DNA of 64,000 bases, from positions 70,529,903-70,593,902 of the forward strand of contig CM055265.1 in assembly GCA_029237695.1 (NCBI GenBank), in the 5' to 3' direction. Below are positions 1 to 9,684 of this stretch, in pieces (within the stretch, counting starts at the first letter, position 1; each line of letters opens with the position of its first letter). The position numbers were made by a program, and so were the translations under genes. The notes beneath the pieces were generated by a model. The model was not told the origin of the DNA. It ran no database searches and saw only the letters and a program-made list of their open reading frames with translations. The stretch comes from Conchocele bisecta (lineage: Eukaryota > Mollusca > Bivalvia > Lucinida > Thyasiridae).

Positions 1-428
1 TCAATTTAACAATTAGTTCCCACAAATTAACTATTTTTTCCCACGAATTAACAATTCGTTTCGTAAATTTAACAATTCGTTGCCACGAAATAACAATTCG
101 TTCCCTCAATTAAACAATTCGTTCCGACGAATTAACAATTCGTTCCCACGAATTAACACTTCGTTCCCTCAATTTAACAATTCGTTCCCACGAAATAACA
201 ATTTGTTCCCACGGGAACGAATTGTTATATCGTGGGAACTAATTGTTATATCGTGGGAACGAATTGTTAATTCGAGGGAACGAATTGTTAAATTGAGGGA
301 ACGAATTGTCATTTCGTGGGAGCGAAATGTCAATTCGAGGGAACGAATTGTTATATCGTGGGAACGAATTGTTAATTTGAGGGAACGAATTAATAAAAAA
401 AAATCCATGTCCCCTGCGGGGCTCCGTA
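1..428. mobile_element. TIR-bounded 21-bp minisatellite element, copy 1 (5' end outside window)
   Basis: A 21-bp unit containing AACAATTCGTTCCC is repeated on the plus strand up to about 205, then flips and continues on the minus strand (GGGAACGAATTGTT) to about 395. The flip point is the palindrome GTTCCCACGGGAAC at 205-218. The right end is CCCCTGCGGGGCTCCGTA, which recurs inverted as the other end in the complete copies. The open frames encoding NNSFPR-type heptads are translations of the 21-bp unit, not genes. The mirror copy is at 59890-60299. Confidence 0.85.
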
Positions 429-820
429 GTTTGCTATTTACTCCAAATCATCGTTGATGCGTCTGAGGAATATTACCCATTAAAATAACAGTTTAACCCT
501 TTGAACAAAAATTCCCAATTTTCATAAGTGGACTTGTCTGTAAAGCATTTTCCGACGATTGGAATTGTTGCAAAAAATAATTTCATTCAAGTATATTCCA
601 GGCATAGCCGAGTTTCTTATGCAATCAGTAAGCAAGTTTAATGAGGGATCTTAGCTAGTTATCTCACATTGAATTTATTTATAGAAATACGGTCAACATT
701 GTGTAGTTTAGGGCCTTATTACTTGTACAAAGAGCGAATTTAGCATGATTTGTTGTGAAAAGGAGTCAATATAGTGATTTCGACAAGTGTTGATCCAAAT
801 CATCCTACGTATCTAGCCTA
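429..820. other. Intergenic, no gene seen; hAT empty site
   Basis: No coding potential was found. Positions 605-640 hold a degenerate copy of the dispersed GCCGAGTTTCTTATG repeat that recurs many times in the window. CTTATTAC at 715-722 is the single-copy target that is duplicated around the hAT-type MITE at the mirror position (59396-59632), so this arm is the pre-insertion state. Confidence 0.7.
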
Positions 821-1109
821 TTTCACCAACATTGCAAAGTATACTTTTCTAGCAAAGTATACTTTGAGGAAGAAATTTTCAATTTTAGGATAAATTTGTT
901 AATTTTTATTATACTGAATTTATTACATTATCACAGCCATTATGGCTGTGATAATGTAATAAATTCAGTATAATAATTCTGCATACTTTTAATCATCAAA
1001 TATATGCAGTCGTTAGTTCTATATGAAATAATGCTTTTCGGGAAAAATAAATGATTTCTCCCTCAAAGTATACTTTGCTAGGTAAGTATACTTTGCAATG
1101 TTGGTGAAA
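821..1109. mobile_element. Foldback MITE with TA flanks, left arm only
   Basis: The ends TTTCACCAACATTGC and GCAATGTTGGTGAAA are perfect inverted repeats, each flanked by TA. Two further inverted motifs (CAAAGTATACTT) lie inside, and the centre is a long perfect palindrome around TATTACATTATCACAGCC at about 923-975. The mirror position near 59300 lacks the element. TA flanks and size (289 bp) fit a non-autonomous Tc1/mariner-type element; the superfamily is inferred. Confidence 0.75.
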
Positions 1110-1391
1110 TATGCTACAGATCTGATACTACATTAAGTGTCAAATTCATATTTTCATACTTATTAATGTTATTGCAATCAGTGTAGACTCGGATCAGATA
1201 GCACAGATGTGCAGTCTGATCTGTGTCTACTCTGTTTGCAAATTTCTGTGCTATTCAGTAAGAAATAAACGCTGAAATACAGCAAGGACGGGATCTTTAT
1301 AAATAGATTTACAAAGGGAGATAACTAGTTACGATCTATCATACATATCTTGTTAAATCACCACTCGTGTAAGACTCTTTACTGAGGCTAT
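1110..1391. other. Non-coding, short inverted repeat
   Basis: Around 1180-1245 an imperfect inverted repeat (GTGTAGACTCGGATCAG and CTGATCTGTGTCTACTC) resembles the core of the dispersed GATCAGACTG element. No gene seen. Confidence 0.5.
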
Positions 1392-1713
1392 CAGGGGCGG
1401 ATCCAGGATTTAGGTATAGAGGAGGCGTGGATTCTCAATTGCAAATGAGTCACATAATTATGATCAACTTTCATAAAATTCAGATAATTATTTTTTTTGG
1501 CATTTTTTCTTATTTCTCATCAAAAGTATATGTTGTTACACTCATTCGAACCGTCTCGACGAGACGGTTCGACTGAGTGGTAACAACATACACTTTGGGT
1601 GAGAAATAAGGAAATACTCCGATCTTTCCACGTAAAAACTGGGTTAAAATCTAAACTCGACCAATTTTACAGGGGGCGTGCGCCGACACGCCCCTGACTG
1701 GATCCGCACCTGG
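1392..1713. mobile_element. CAGGGGCGGATCC foldback element, left copy
   Basis: Inverted ends CAGGGGCGGATCCAGG and the degenerate CTGGATCCGCACCTGG enclose a central hairpin at about 1500-1620 built on GAACCGTCTCGACGAGACGG. The same hairpin core recurs at 28170-28295 and 35245-35345. In the right-arm copy (58748-59021) half the hairpin is lost. Confidence 0.7.
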
Positions 1714-1959
1714 CTATTTATAACACGAATTATACAATACATAGATCGCCCTACATGGCACCCAGACAATTCTGGTAATACTAATATTATAATGAAAGTT
1801 ATAGCTTATCAGACAAAGCAAAGAGAACATATACCACCGTCCGACGTTCTCATAGCATGCACACTCTACTGTCTGTTTCACTAAAGCTGCCCAAATGTTA
1901 CGGCTATATAAACAATTCAAACACAATATATGTTTACATGATGTTAAATTTTATCTAAA

Positions 1960-2700
1960 TCTTCTGTTCAGTTTGTGCAATTTGGTCCAATATTGATTTT
2001 ATTGCGAAAAAACTATTATCCATGTTAAATCCCCATAGACTCGGACATCTTCACATACATAGTGAGTGAAGATGTCTATGGGGATTTAATATGAGGATTT
2101 TCTAATTTCAGAAATAGTAGACCGATTTTCAAAATTTAACTTTTGTTTTCTTAGTTAGATCATTTGCAAGCTATCTACATGTAGCCAGGTTTCGAATAAA
2201 TTTTTCTTTTCGTTTACATTTGACTCCTCCCACAGCTCCTCTACCTCCCCGCGTGTTAAATTCCCAGACACTCATGTTTCGTAATAATATCCAAATTTGT
2301 CCAAATTTCACGGAATAAAAAGAAGGCTCATTCTTAAATTTTGATCAAATTCAATATTATCGAAAAAGATATTGCTTGGAAATGATCTAACTAAGAAAAC
2401 AAAAGTTAAATTTTGAAAATCGGTCCAGTATTTCTGAAATTCAAAAAATGTCCCCATGTTAAATCCCCATAGACATCTTCACTCATCCCCATGTTAAATC
2501 CCCATAGACATCTTCACTCTGTGAAGATGTCTATGGGGATTTAACATGGGGAAATTGTTTTTTCGCAATAAAATCAATACAAAATGTATTTGACAAAAAT
2601 TTCACAAAATAAAAAGGCTCATTCTTAATTTTTCCTTTAATTTAATATTATCAAAAAGAAAATTGTTTTTGCATTGTTAATGTAGCAATAAAATGTGGGC
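1960..2700. repeat. Cluster of CATGTTAAATCCCCATAG foldbacks
   Basis: CCATGTTAAATCCCCATAGA occurs four or more times in both orientations, forming hairpins with TCTTCACTC loops at 2020-2085 and 2450-2548. The flanks share GATTTTATTGCGAAAA and GATTTTCAAAATTTAAC with the GCCGACGAAC repeat family seen at 13780, 17790, 43875 and 49390. The mirror cluster is at 57845-58500. Confidence 0.65.
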
Positions 2701-2772
2701 AGGTTTCGTGAAACAGACCGTAGTCACAGGTGGATAAAGCGTGACTGGGTTGGTAAAATCGCTAAACAAATC

Positions 2773-3076
2773 CTAATTATGTTTAGAAACCAGCAGAAAA
2801 TCAGAGAAGTAAAAATGGCCATAAAAACAAAATGCTGCCTCTAAAAGATATGTAATAATAAATAGGCTTTTAGAGGCAATTTTTGTATTGTTCATGGCAA
2901 TTTTTATTTAATTGTATTTAATAAATAGGCCAGCAGAAAATCAGAGAAATTACATTGCCATGAAAACGAAAAAGCCGCCTCTAAAAGCCTATTTATTAAT
3001 AGAGGCGACAATTTTGTTTCCATGGTTTGAAGTTTTAGTTCTCTCTGATTTTCTGCTTGCTTCTAAACATAATTAG
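2773..3076. mobile_element. Foldback MITE with CTAATTATGTTTAGAAAC ends
   Basis: Inverted ends CTAATTATGTTTAGAA and TTCTAAACATAATTAG flank CAGCAGAAAATCAGAGA motifs in both orientations and repeated GCCTCTAAAAG inner hairpins. The mirror copy 57471-57773 sits at the same distance from exon 1, so insertion predates the split of the arms. Confidence 0.75.
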
Positions 3077-3112
3077 CAACTATTGAATAAGTCTACCATC
3101 TTTACTACACTT

Positions 3113-3216
3113 TACAGTGGGGTCAGCGTGTAAGTGCACACACGAACGAACACGACAGGTTGGTTCCAACCTGTCGTGTTCGTTCGTGTGTGCACTTACA
3201 CGCTGACCCCACTGTA
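3113..3216. mobile_element. 104-bp near-perfect palindrome abutting the receptor start codon
   Basis: TACAGTGGGGTCAGCGTG at the left end is mirrored by CACGCTGACCCCACTGTA at the right, and the arms stay complementary through the centre GGTTGGTTCCAACC. The outer TA plus CAGT...ACTG ends fit a minimal pogo/Tc1-type foldback. The first in-frame ATG of the receptor (3220) lies 3 bases past the right end, so the palindrome occupies the immediate 5' UTR/promoter. The right-arm copy (57331-57434) has the same length and position. Confidence 0.75.
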
Positions 3217-3219
3217 TTC

Positions 3220-4098
3220 ATGTGTGATTCTAGTTCACACAGAAACATTATGAACGAAGTCGAGATGTTACCGGAATACGGGAACGATTCCGGGGTCGCG
3301 GGCAGAGTGATTGAACATCAGGCCGAAGCTGGGTACCAGAACGCGAGTCACGGCTATGAGTTCATGCCGGAATATTACGATGACACTTACTCCAAGGTAC
3401 ACGTGGTGCTCTACACCTTCATCTTTGTCTGCGGCATGATCGGCAACATAATGGTTGTTTGTGTCGTCATCTGGTCCAAGGGTATGCGGACCGCCACAAA
3501 CTATTACTTGCTGAGCTTGGCCGTGGCCGATTGTATAATATTAATGGCCGCAACGTTACCGGCGATTTCCGAGCCGTTTTTCCGAGTGAAAGAGTGGCCA
3601 TGGGGACGGGTGCTGTGTTCTATAATTGTCTATTTACAATACCAGGGAATTAACGCTTCCACGCTGTCAATCGCGGCGTTTACCGTGGAAAGATACATAG
3701 CTATTTGTCACCCCATGCGCGCGCAGGTCACGTGCTCCGTTTCCCGTGCTAAGCGAATCATCTTAGTGATGTGGACTATATCTGTGGTATACTGCGCCCC
3801 CTGGCTAGGGCTCACTACAACGGTAGATGACTCCAGCTCTAACACAACAATAGAGATGTGTATATTTAAACTAAAGCGGAAGCAGTATTTAGCGTATTAT
3901 CTTATTGATTTCGTCATACTGTACGTCACGCCGCTAGTAATGGCCGCCGCTATGTACGGGCACATAGCGTGCACGTTATTCAAGAGCATGGCGTATGAGC
4001 CAGCAAGCAAAGCGGATAATCTCCATACCAGAACACTCCGAGCGTCAAAGAGCGTGACGAGCCTGAACAGACAGCGCAGAACGCGTTCCACTATACAG
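3220..4098 (+). CDS. TRH/EFLGamide-type neuropeptide GPCR, exon 1 (left copy)
   Basis: Encodes residues 1-293 of a predicted 398-residue class A receptor in the plasma membrane. Visible: extracellular N terminus with N-glycosylation sites at N22 and N41, TM1 about 61-85 with GN, TM2 about 92-115 with SLAVAD, TM3 about 131-159 ending in ERY (157-159), conserved cysteines 133 and 214 for the TM3-ECL2 disulfide, TM4 about 178-197, TM5 about 223-248, then ICL3. TYLQYLGINAS-like YLQYQGINAS, ERYIAICHP and the CHPMRAQ...SRAKRI loop match thyrotropin-releasing-hormone receptors; in protostomes this orthology group is known to bind EFLGamide. ATG 3220 is the first in frame; ATG 3250 has a better -3 A and could be used. 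The exon ends at CAG/GTAACA (donor 4099-4100), phase 0. Confidence 0.9.
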
Positions 4099-4129
4099 GT
4101 AACAGAACACGCAACCCGACTTTTCTGAC

Positions 4130-4166
4130 TGTCAAGCAGGGCGAAATATCGCCCTGCGTGACAACA
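4130..4166. repeat. Short hairpin just inside intron 1
   Basis: CAGGGCGAAATATCGCCCTG with flanking TGTCA/TGACA forms a perfect hairpin 35 bp after the donor. It is conserved at 56490-56530 in the right arm. No function inferred. Confidence 0.6.
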
Positions 4167-4321
4167 AGAATATTCGGGTTAGTATGCAATGCAATTACTA
4201 GTATTATACGGAGCATACAAAGATTGATAACCCGAAGTTCAGGCTATCACGCAACATCGCCCTGTCTGTCATGTCAGTATGTAATGTATTTTGTACATAA
4301 TGCAAAGACGATGCCTTTTAG

Positions 4322-4531
4322 TACAGTAGAATCTCTCTAACCGGACACCCATCCATCGAATCTATGTCTGTTTTATTATATGCGTTTATTGTCATTTCTC
4401 ATTGTTGATAACGTCTGTTCATGATCGCAAACCACATACACCTGTTTTGCGGTGCCAATCTGCCAAATTTACAGTGGAGCCTCTCTAAACCGGACCTCCC
4501 AGGGTGTCCAGGTTAGAGAGGTTCCGCTGTA
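4322..4531. mobile_element. ACCGGACACC-type MITE (pogo/Tigger-like ends)
   Basis: TA-CAGTAGAATCTCTCTAACC at the left and its inverse ending ACTG/CTG-TA at the right, with a second internal end at 4470. CAGT...ACTG termini next to TA are typical of pogo/Tigger-type transposons of the Tc1/mariner superfamily. The mirror copy is at 56126-56336. Confidence 0.65.
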
Positions 4532-4559
4532 GAACGTGTTACAAGTACGCTGACAAAAT

Positions 4560-4806
4560 CAAATGCCAACAACCCGCAAAAAATACAAAGACGCCACTTT
4601 CAACCGCTTTCTAAGTGTTAGGCAGTACATGTCCCTAATTTACATATTATCACATCTTTGTTACTTTTTAGAGTGTTGTTTGTGCGTTTGTCTGACAGAC
4701 CAATGGGATGGAAATACTATGAAAGTATTTGTGATGCCCTATGCGAGGTTTGAACCCACAACCTCCGGATTGAAAGTGTTCTAACCCCTAAACGACAAAC
4801 CATCCC
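4560..4806 (-). mobile_element. tRNA-derived SINE
   Basis: On the minus strand the head reads as a degenerate tRNA: a box A-like GTCGTTTAGGGGTTAG, an anticodon-arm region, and a box B GGTTCAAACCTCGC, with GATG/CATC able to pair as an acceptor remnant. A non-tRNA body follows towards 4560. A real tRNA gene is unlikely because the acceptor stem mispairs beyond four bases. The mirror copy is at 55853-56100 (plus). Confidence 0.65.
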
Positions 4807-4831
4807 CCCATGAGGATGCGATAGCACAATT

Positions 4832-4918
4832 AGATCACGTTCGTCCGCATGTACGATCGATAATCCACTCGCTAAAACTCACGGATTATCACCTCGTACA
4901 TTCAACCGAACCGTGATA
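4832..4918. repeat. CGTCCGCATGTACGA palindromic element
   Basis: AGATCACGTTCGTCCGCATG at one end mirrors the other end; the middle holds inverted GATAATCC and CGCTAAA/CTCGC motifs. Sister copies lie at 17188-17278, 45143-45232 and 55745-55829. Confidence 0.65.
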
Positions 4919-5267
4919 TAACTGTGGCTTAGGGAAAGCCAGGCTTGCGTCCATTTCTTTGGTATCATATTAAGCACATGAGGCTGGGAAATGTGTAGGA
5001 ATCCAACTAGGAGGCGCGCTACGGATTCCGACCAGAACTATTTTCATTCCAAGATTAGCATGCGAGCTAGGAAACACGGCGCAGGAATTTCCACCTTTTT
5101 GTTTTACTCAAGATTTATCAGAATACGCGTATCAACATATATGGGGATGTAGTCCCCACAGGGATGGATCTAGTAAAGGGTAGGGTTAGTTACATTAACC
5201 ACCTAAAAAAGCACCTAAGAACGGTTTATGTGGCTAAACATCGGTTTATGTGGATTATTCAGTAGGT
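4919..5267. other. Intronic, no feature recognised
   Basis: Ordinary-looking intronic sequence, colinear with about 55400-55745 in the right arm. Confidence 0.5.
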
Positions 5268-5537
5268 ACAGTGGAACATCTCTAAACCGGAGAACAATAC
5301 ATTTATCTCAGGTGATAATGCCTGTTCGTGATCGCATAGCACACAACTATGGCTCGGAATACTCAAATGCCTGATTTACAGTGAAACCTCGCTAAACCGG
5401 ACACCCTGGGGACCTCCCAGGGTGTCCGGTTTAGCGAGGTTTCACTGTATTAGACCTCCCAGGGTGTCCGGTTTAGCGAGGTTTCACTGTATTAGACCTC
5501 CCAGGGTGTCCGGTTTAGCGAGGTTTCACTGTATTAG
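5268..5537. repeat. ACCGGACACC MITE with a 42-bp internal triplication
   Basis: TACAGTGAAACCTCGC at 5377 begins a short foldback ending GCGAGGTTTCACTGTA at 5449. The right half plus ATTAG is then repeated twice more at 42-bp steps (ACCTCCCAGG at 5412, 5454, 5496). The mirror locus 55176-55248 has a single half. A further half-end is at 5268. Confidence 0.75.
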
Positions 5538-5959
5538 AAGGGCATTAAGGGGATCGTAGACACATAAGCAGGATTTTTAAGAACTTCGTACCTAAAAACA
5601 AGTCACCCATTCAACCGTCAACGTCAATATTTTCAAACCCACTAGATCCAGTTACGTGGCCGTTCATTAAGATATGAGTGTTTTTTTATCATTTGCAGCT
5701 CTTGAAACAATACATCGTTTTATGCCTCACCACGATAGAGGAGGAATTTAGTGTTATAAGTGTCACTAACCGTGTAAAACGTTTAAACCATATATTAATA
5801 ATGCAGACGCCCATTCGACGTATTGCGTTTACACCCAATACAATACATTAGACACAAGTGGCGTCGCTCGATGTTGTTGATTTGTTCGCAACGTCGCTGT
5901 TCCATGAATTGCGAAAAAAATGAGGTAAAACACCAAACCTATCAGAAAATGCAGTGTAA
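5538..5959. other. Intronic, no feature recognised
   Basis: Colinear with about 54760-55170 of the right arm with scattered substitutions. No coding signal. Confidence 0.5.
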
Positions 5960-6044
5960 ATATAAATAATAAAACCATGTTGCGTTTACAATACATTTGG
6001 TCTGTCATTCTTCGGACTCCACACACTTTAAACAGACCAAATGT

Positions 6045-6081
<37 letters not shown>

Positions 6082-6140
6082 ACCCCCCCCCCCCCCCCCC
6101 TCCCCCCCCCCAGTAAACGCAACAGCCCATGGTTTTATTC
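5960..6140. repeat. Foldback with a ~60-nt poly-C expansion
   Basis: GTTGCGTTTAC and GTAAACGCAAC are the outer arms; ATACATTTGGTCTG and CAGACCAAATGTAT are the inner arms around a single-copy loop. Between the inner and outer right arms lies a C tract at 6050-6111, interrupted only at 6082 and 6101. The right arm has only four C/G at the same place (near 54640). Confidence 0.8.
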
Positions 6141-6865
6141 CTTAAGTGCAAAAAAAACGTCGGTTACAAACTTGATTTGCATATTGTTCAGTTCGTCGTG
6201 TTCGGCATTTGTATGTATGTTTCGACTGTGTCTTGTGATTTTAAAATGATTGGACCATTTCCTATCGTGAACGTGTAGTGAACTTGATAATATAAAATTT
6301 GCAATCGCACTAGTCTATGAAAGTAAATGTGATGTATAACGAGCAGCAATAACACTGATATAATTGTCGGTTTGGTCCATTCAAGATATCATGTTACTGC
6401 CATATCGGAATACCTAGTGAATAAGGAAACACATAAAACACATAAATTGTATTTACCTAGCAGTTATCACACCAATTTATCCGAGAAAACAGGAAATGGC
6501 ATCGTTAAACGAAGTTTATCCCCTCGCTGGCAGCGTTTGTAATAATAACAAAATAAAGGAAAAACAGGGTGACATTGACCTTGTGCGGTCGAACGTGGGC
6601 TGTACTGGCAGCCTTGATAATAAAAGAAAATAATTTTATGTAACATGTTTGCCTTACAAATTGCAAATTTGCCTTACAAACAAGGTGAACATAAGTCCTC
6701 CTCAGTGTCCTTGGGCGGTCGGATGTGTGTCGCATTCAAAACACAGCACCATCCCTAGACACACAGTGTGGCCAAATATTATCAAAAACGGTGAAGCGGT
6801 TCGTGAGTTATTGAAAAATGAAAGGTGTTACTAACGCACATACATTGTAGGTACGTACATGTACT
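6141..6865. other. Intronic, no gene seen
   Basis: Colinear with about 53900-54620. Open frames here are short, shared by both strands and not conserved in length between arms. Confidence 0.5.
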
Positions 6866-7215
6866 AACGTTTTGGGACCAGTGTAGATCAATGAAACACC
6901 CGCCATCCTTCTAACGCGCAATATAGATGACTATCGGCGAGAGGATAATAATTGACGCGGACTAAATATGTTACCCAAGTGTCAAGACAAATTTTGCTGT
7001 GGCTCGAGAAATGGAGTCATGGATTTTCCGACCTGTGTGGACACATATCAGCCTGTGCATCTGTACTGTTCGCCATTCCACCAATGAAGCACCCGCCATG
7101 CTTCTAACAAGCAATGTAATACATGTATTTTGTTATTAGGCTACAACAGTGTGCACTTTGATCGGGACATACACTGACTACAAATATCATACACTCCATT
7201 TCTCCAGTCACAGCC
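6866..7215. mobile_element. GATCAGACTG-type dispersed element, divergent copy
   Basis: Contains the family landmarks GACCAGTGTAGATC, CACCCGCCAT(C/G)CTTCTAAC, CAGCCTGTGCATC and an end reading CCATTTCTCCAGTCACAGCC. A second divergent unit is fused to it around 6990-7100. The mirror is 53487-53900. Confidence 0.6.
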
Positions 7216-7287
7216 ACAATTAGTAAAATTCATACGTATTGCTAACATATTGCAGCAAAAGCAAACGACTTGTACGCTTATATTTAT

Positions 7288-7612
7288 GGAACGCCAAATC
7301 TACATAAACTCAAGTAATTAATGCTAGCTCTAAATAATTAGAGTCAGCATTACATATTTCGAGCTAGCATTGACTATTTAGAGCTAGCATTAATTACTTG
7401 AGTTTATGTAGATTTGGCGTTCCTGGAACGCCGAATCTACATAAACTCAAGTAATTATTGCTAGCTCGAAATTAGCTAGCATTAAATAATTAGAGCTATC
7501 TCCAAATGATTTAGCGAGCTCTTCAAATGATTTAGAGCTAGCTCTAAATATTTAATGCTTGTTCTATATTAGAGCTAGCATTTATTATTTGACATTTTGT
7601 AGATTTGACGTT
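7288..7612. mobile_element. Double GCTAGC foldback
   Basis: Two back-to-back foldbacks, 7288-7423 and 7424-7612, each with GGAACGCC(A/G)AATCTAC-type ends and interiors made of AGAGCTAGCATTA alternating in both orientations. The centre CCTGG at 7421-7425 joins them. The mirror copy is 53091-53416. Confidence 0.75.
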
Positions 7613-7681
7613 CGATATGAATTGAAGGCCGGATATTCGAGATAGAAAACATATCGGTTATTATTTGGTAATGTTAATAGA

Positions 7682-7984
7682 GATTAGTAGGTTTGTGCCG
7701 TGAATGGGAAAACAATATATGGCAAGGCTTAGGAAACGGGAAGGGCGAGGCTCTGCCCAGCACATCCCGTGTCCGCGCCTCGCCAGATATTTTTTCCATT
7801 CACAGCACTAACCTACTATTCTATTTATCCCGTCAACACCTACAAATGACTTTAAAATGCAAAAGAAATAACCCCAGCCACCGCACATATTCATACGCAG
7901 TAATTATGTCGTTTTGACAGGATATCAAAAATGTTTCACGGCACCGTGTTTCACGGCACATACGCACTGTGTTGACGGGATAAA
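7682..7984. mobile_element. CCGTCAACAC composite element
   Basis: The right half (about 7827-7984) has inverted ends TATCCCGTCAACAC and GTGTTGACGGGATA. The left half is a foldback with TAGTAGGTTTGTGCCGTGAA and TTCACAGCACTAACCTACTA. Relatives lie at 11255-11560, 15582-15855, 46295-46560 and 52720-53030. Confidence 0.7.
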
Positions 7985-8118
7985 TTGGTTTCCATGTGCG
8001 GGGAAACGCGTATTCAACTGCTTACAAGTAATTCAATGGAGTGTCTTTAAGGACCTATGCGTCGGCCATCATATGAAACATACTTGCTTCCTAAATGTGG
8101 TGGGATATATGTATAAAC

Positions 8119-8563
8119 ATGTGGCTGTGACTTGACGTAATGGGGATTATGGGTTTTGCGACCAGTGTAGATCCAGATCAGCCTGTGAATCCGCACAGTC
8201 TGATCAGGATCTGCACTGTTCGCAGTTTGATCAATGAAACGCCCGCCATCCTTCTAACAAGCAATACAGATAGTTAACCCTTCCTAAAATTACCGTCTGC
8301 TGTTTTTCATTTTTGCTTTAATTCTTAACAAAAAAACTTGTTTTGACAGCACATGAGAATCGTCTCCATTGGAGACGATTCTCATGTGCTGTCAAAACCA
8401 GGTTTTCGTCGGGAAATATTGAAAATAAAACATTTCCAGCAGACGACAACATTTAGTTTAGCGTAGTAAGGGTTAAGGTGCTACAATAGTGTGCTATTTG
8501 AGCAGGAGTTACACCGGTTACAAATCCCATAAGCCACATTTCTTCAGTGACAGCCACATACTT
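8119..8563. mobile_element. GATCAGACTG-type element interrupted by a nested MITE
   Basis: Starts with GTGGCTGTGACTTGACGTAA and ends with the inverse TTCTTCAGTGACAGCCAC. The interior carries GACCAGTGTAGATCCAGATC and GCACAGTCTGATCAGGATC. The 8278-8472 element has split it. The mirror copy is 52161-52600 with the same nested insert. Confidence 0.75.
8278..8472. mobile_element. piggyBac-type MITE at a TTAA site
   Basis: TTAA at 8274-8277 and 8473-8476 flank a 195-bp element beginning CCCTTCCTA and ending GTAAGGG. The centre is a perfect hairpin TTTTGACAGCACATGAGAAT mirrored across CCATTGG. TTAA duplication with CCC/GGG ends is the hallmark of piggyBac transposons. Copies: 52248-52442 (mirror) and 31568-31773. 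Confidence 0.8.
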
Positions 8564-9193
8564 ATGTGAACATTGCCTGGTTACTGTGTCCTACTCGACC
8601 ATCTTATGGTGATCAAACCATTAGTTTCACTTCTTGTGACGTTTGACAAAGAATGTAATATGGAGGATGTGCAGGCTGATCTGGGCTTACGAGGGTCGAA
8701 AACGCAGTAAGGTGTATTTTCTCAACGACGCAGTTACTTATACTCACGTATAGCAATCTATATACAGAATATTATTACTTATATTGACAGAAAATGTTGC
8801 ATTTATTTAAGGAACATCTGCTTGTGCGCTATATTTCTAAGCCAATCGTGATCCCTGATCCCATACCTTGTGATCTAAAGTACGTATACGTTTAGGATAA
8901 TACGAGTACATATGTAATTAGTGAGTCTGTTTATGGTTCCCACTATGCCTATCCGTAGTCTTAATTACAGATCAGATGGTTTCTCTGATAATTAATGTGT
9001 GGGTTTTTGCAATATGACTTGCAATATGACTTGCAATTGACGTATATTAAATAAAAAACATCATTTTATTTGATCAAATTTCAGAAATTGACAAACAGAC
9101 ATGGGCACTAGATTCGCCAAAAGTCAATAGTGGACATTACGTGGAATAGACAGTAGTTTAGTGGATATTAATGTTTTATATTGCCGCCCCATC
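8564..9193. other. Intronic, no feature recognised
   Basis: Colinear with about 51540-52160. No coding signal. Confidence 0.5.
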
Positions 9194-9564
9194 AGGGTGC
9201 ATGATCACGTGGTTATAACAACAACAACAGTGGCTGAAAGTGTTGAAATCTTGAAAGTATTATTTGATATTTTCCTTAATATGAAACTGATTTTGATGAA
9301 ATATGGCGCAGCAAACGCGTCTTCATGAGCTGTATTTGGTGGTCCAGGGAGTTTGGCACAAATTCTTCGCAAAAACGACAGAAGTTTGGGCGAAAATACA
9401 AAGACCACCAATTGCAGCTTAACAAGACGCGTTTGATGCGCCATATTTCATCAAAATCCGTTGCGTAATAAGGACACTATAAAAGAATACGTACTTTGAA
9501 TCAGATGGATTCTGGAAATTTCAGTACTTCTTGTTGTTGTTAGTACCACGTGATCATACACCTT
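9194..9564. mobile_element. CACGTG foldback element, copy 1
   Basis: Ends GGGTGCATGATCACGTGGTT and CCACGTGATCATACACC are inverted repeats containing an E-box-like CACGTG and a (CAA)n/(TTG)n tract. Inside are ATGGCGCAGCAAACGCGTC and its inverse. Confidence 0.75.
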
Positions 9565-9684
9565 GCCCATGTACGAGGGTGGGTCAATCGGTAGTCACTT
9601 GCCCATTATCTTTCTAACAGCTCGTCCAACTACGAATACAGTTTGACACATGTATTCAGTAACGTTATTCGCATTAGCCTAACC

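Noticed and set aside
80..457. Open frames encoding NNSFPR/RERIV heptads (also at 10495, 38911, 59864)
   Set aside because: They are translations of a 21-bp repeat (21 is divisible by 3), open on both strands, and stop where the repeat stops.
3160..3219. Upstream in-frame extension of receptor exon 1
   Set aside because: The first codon at 3160 is TTG and the extension lies inside the 104-bp palindrome; the first ATG is at 3220.
5829..6122. Glycine/proline-rich ORFs
   Set aside because: Translations of the poly-C tract.
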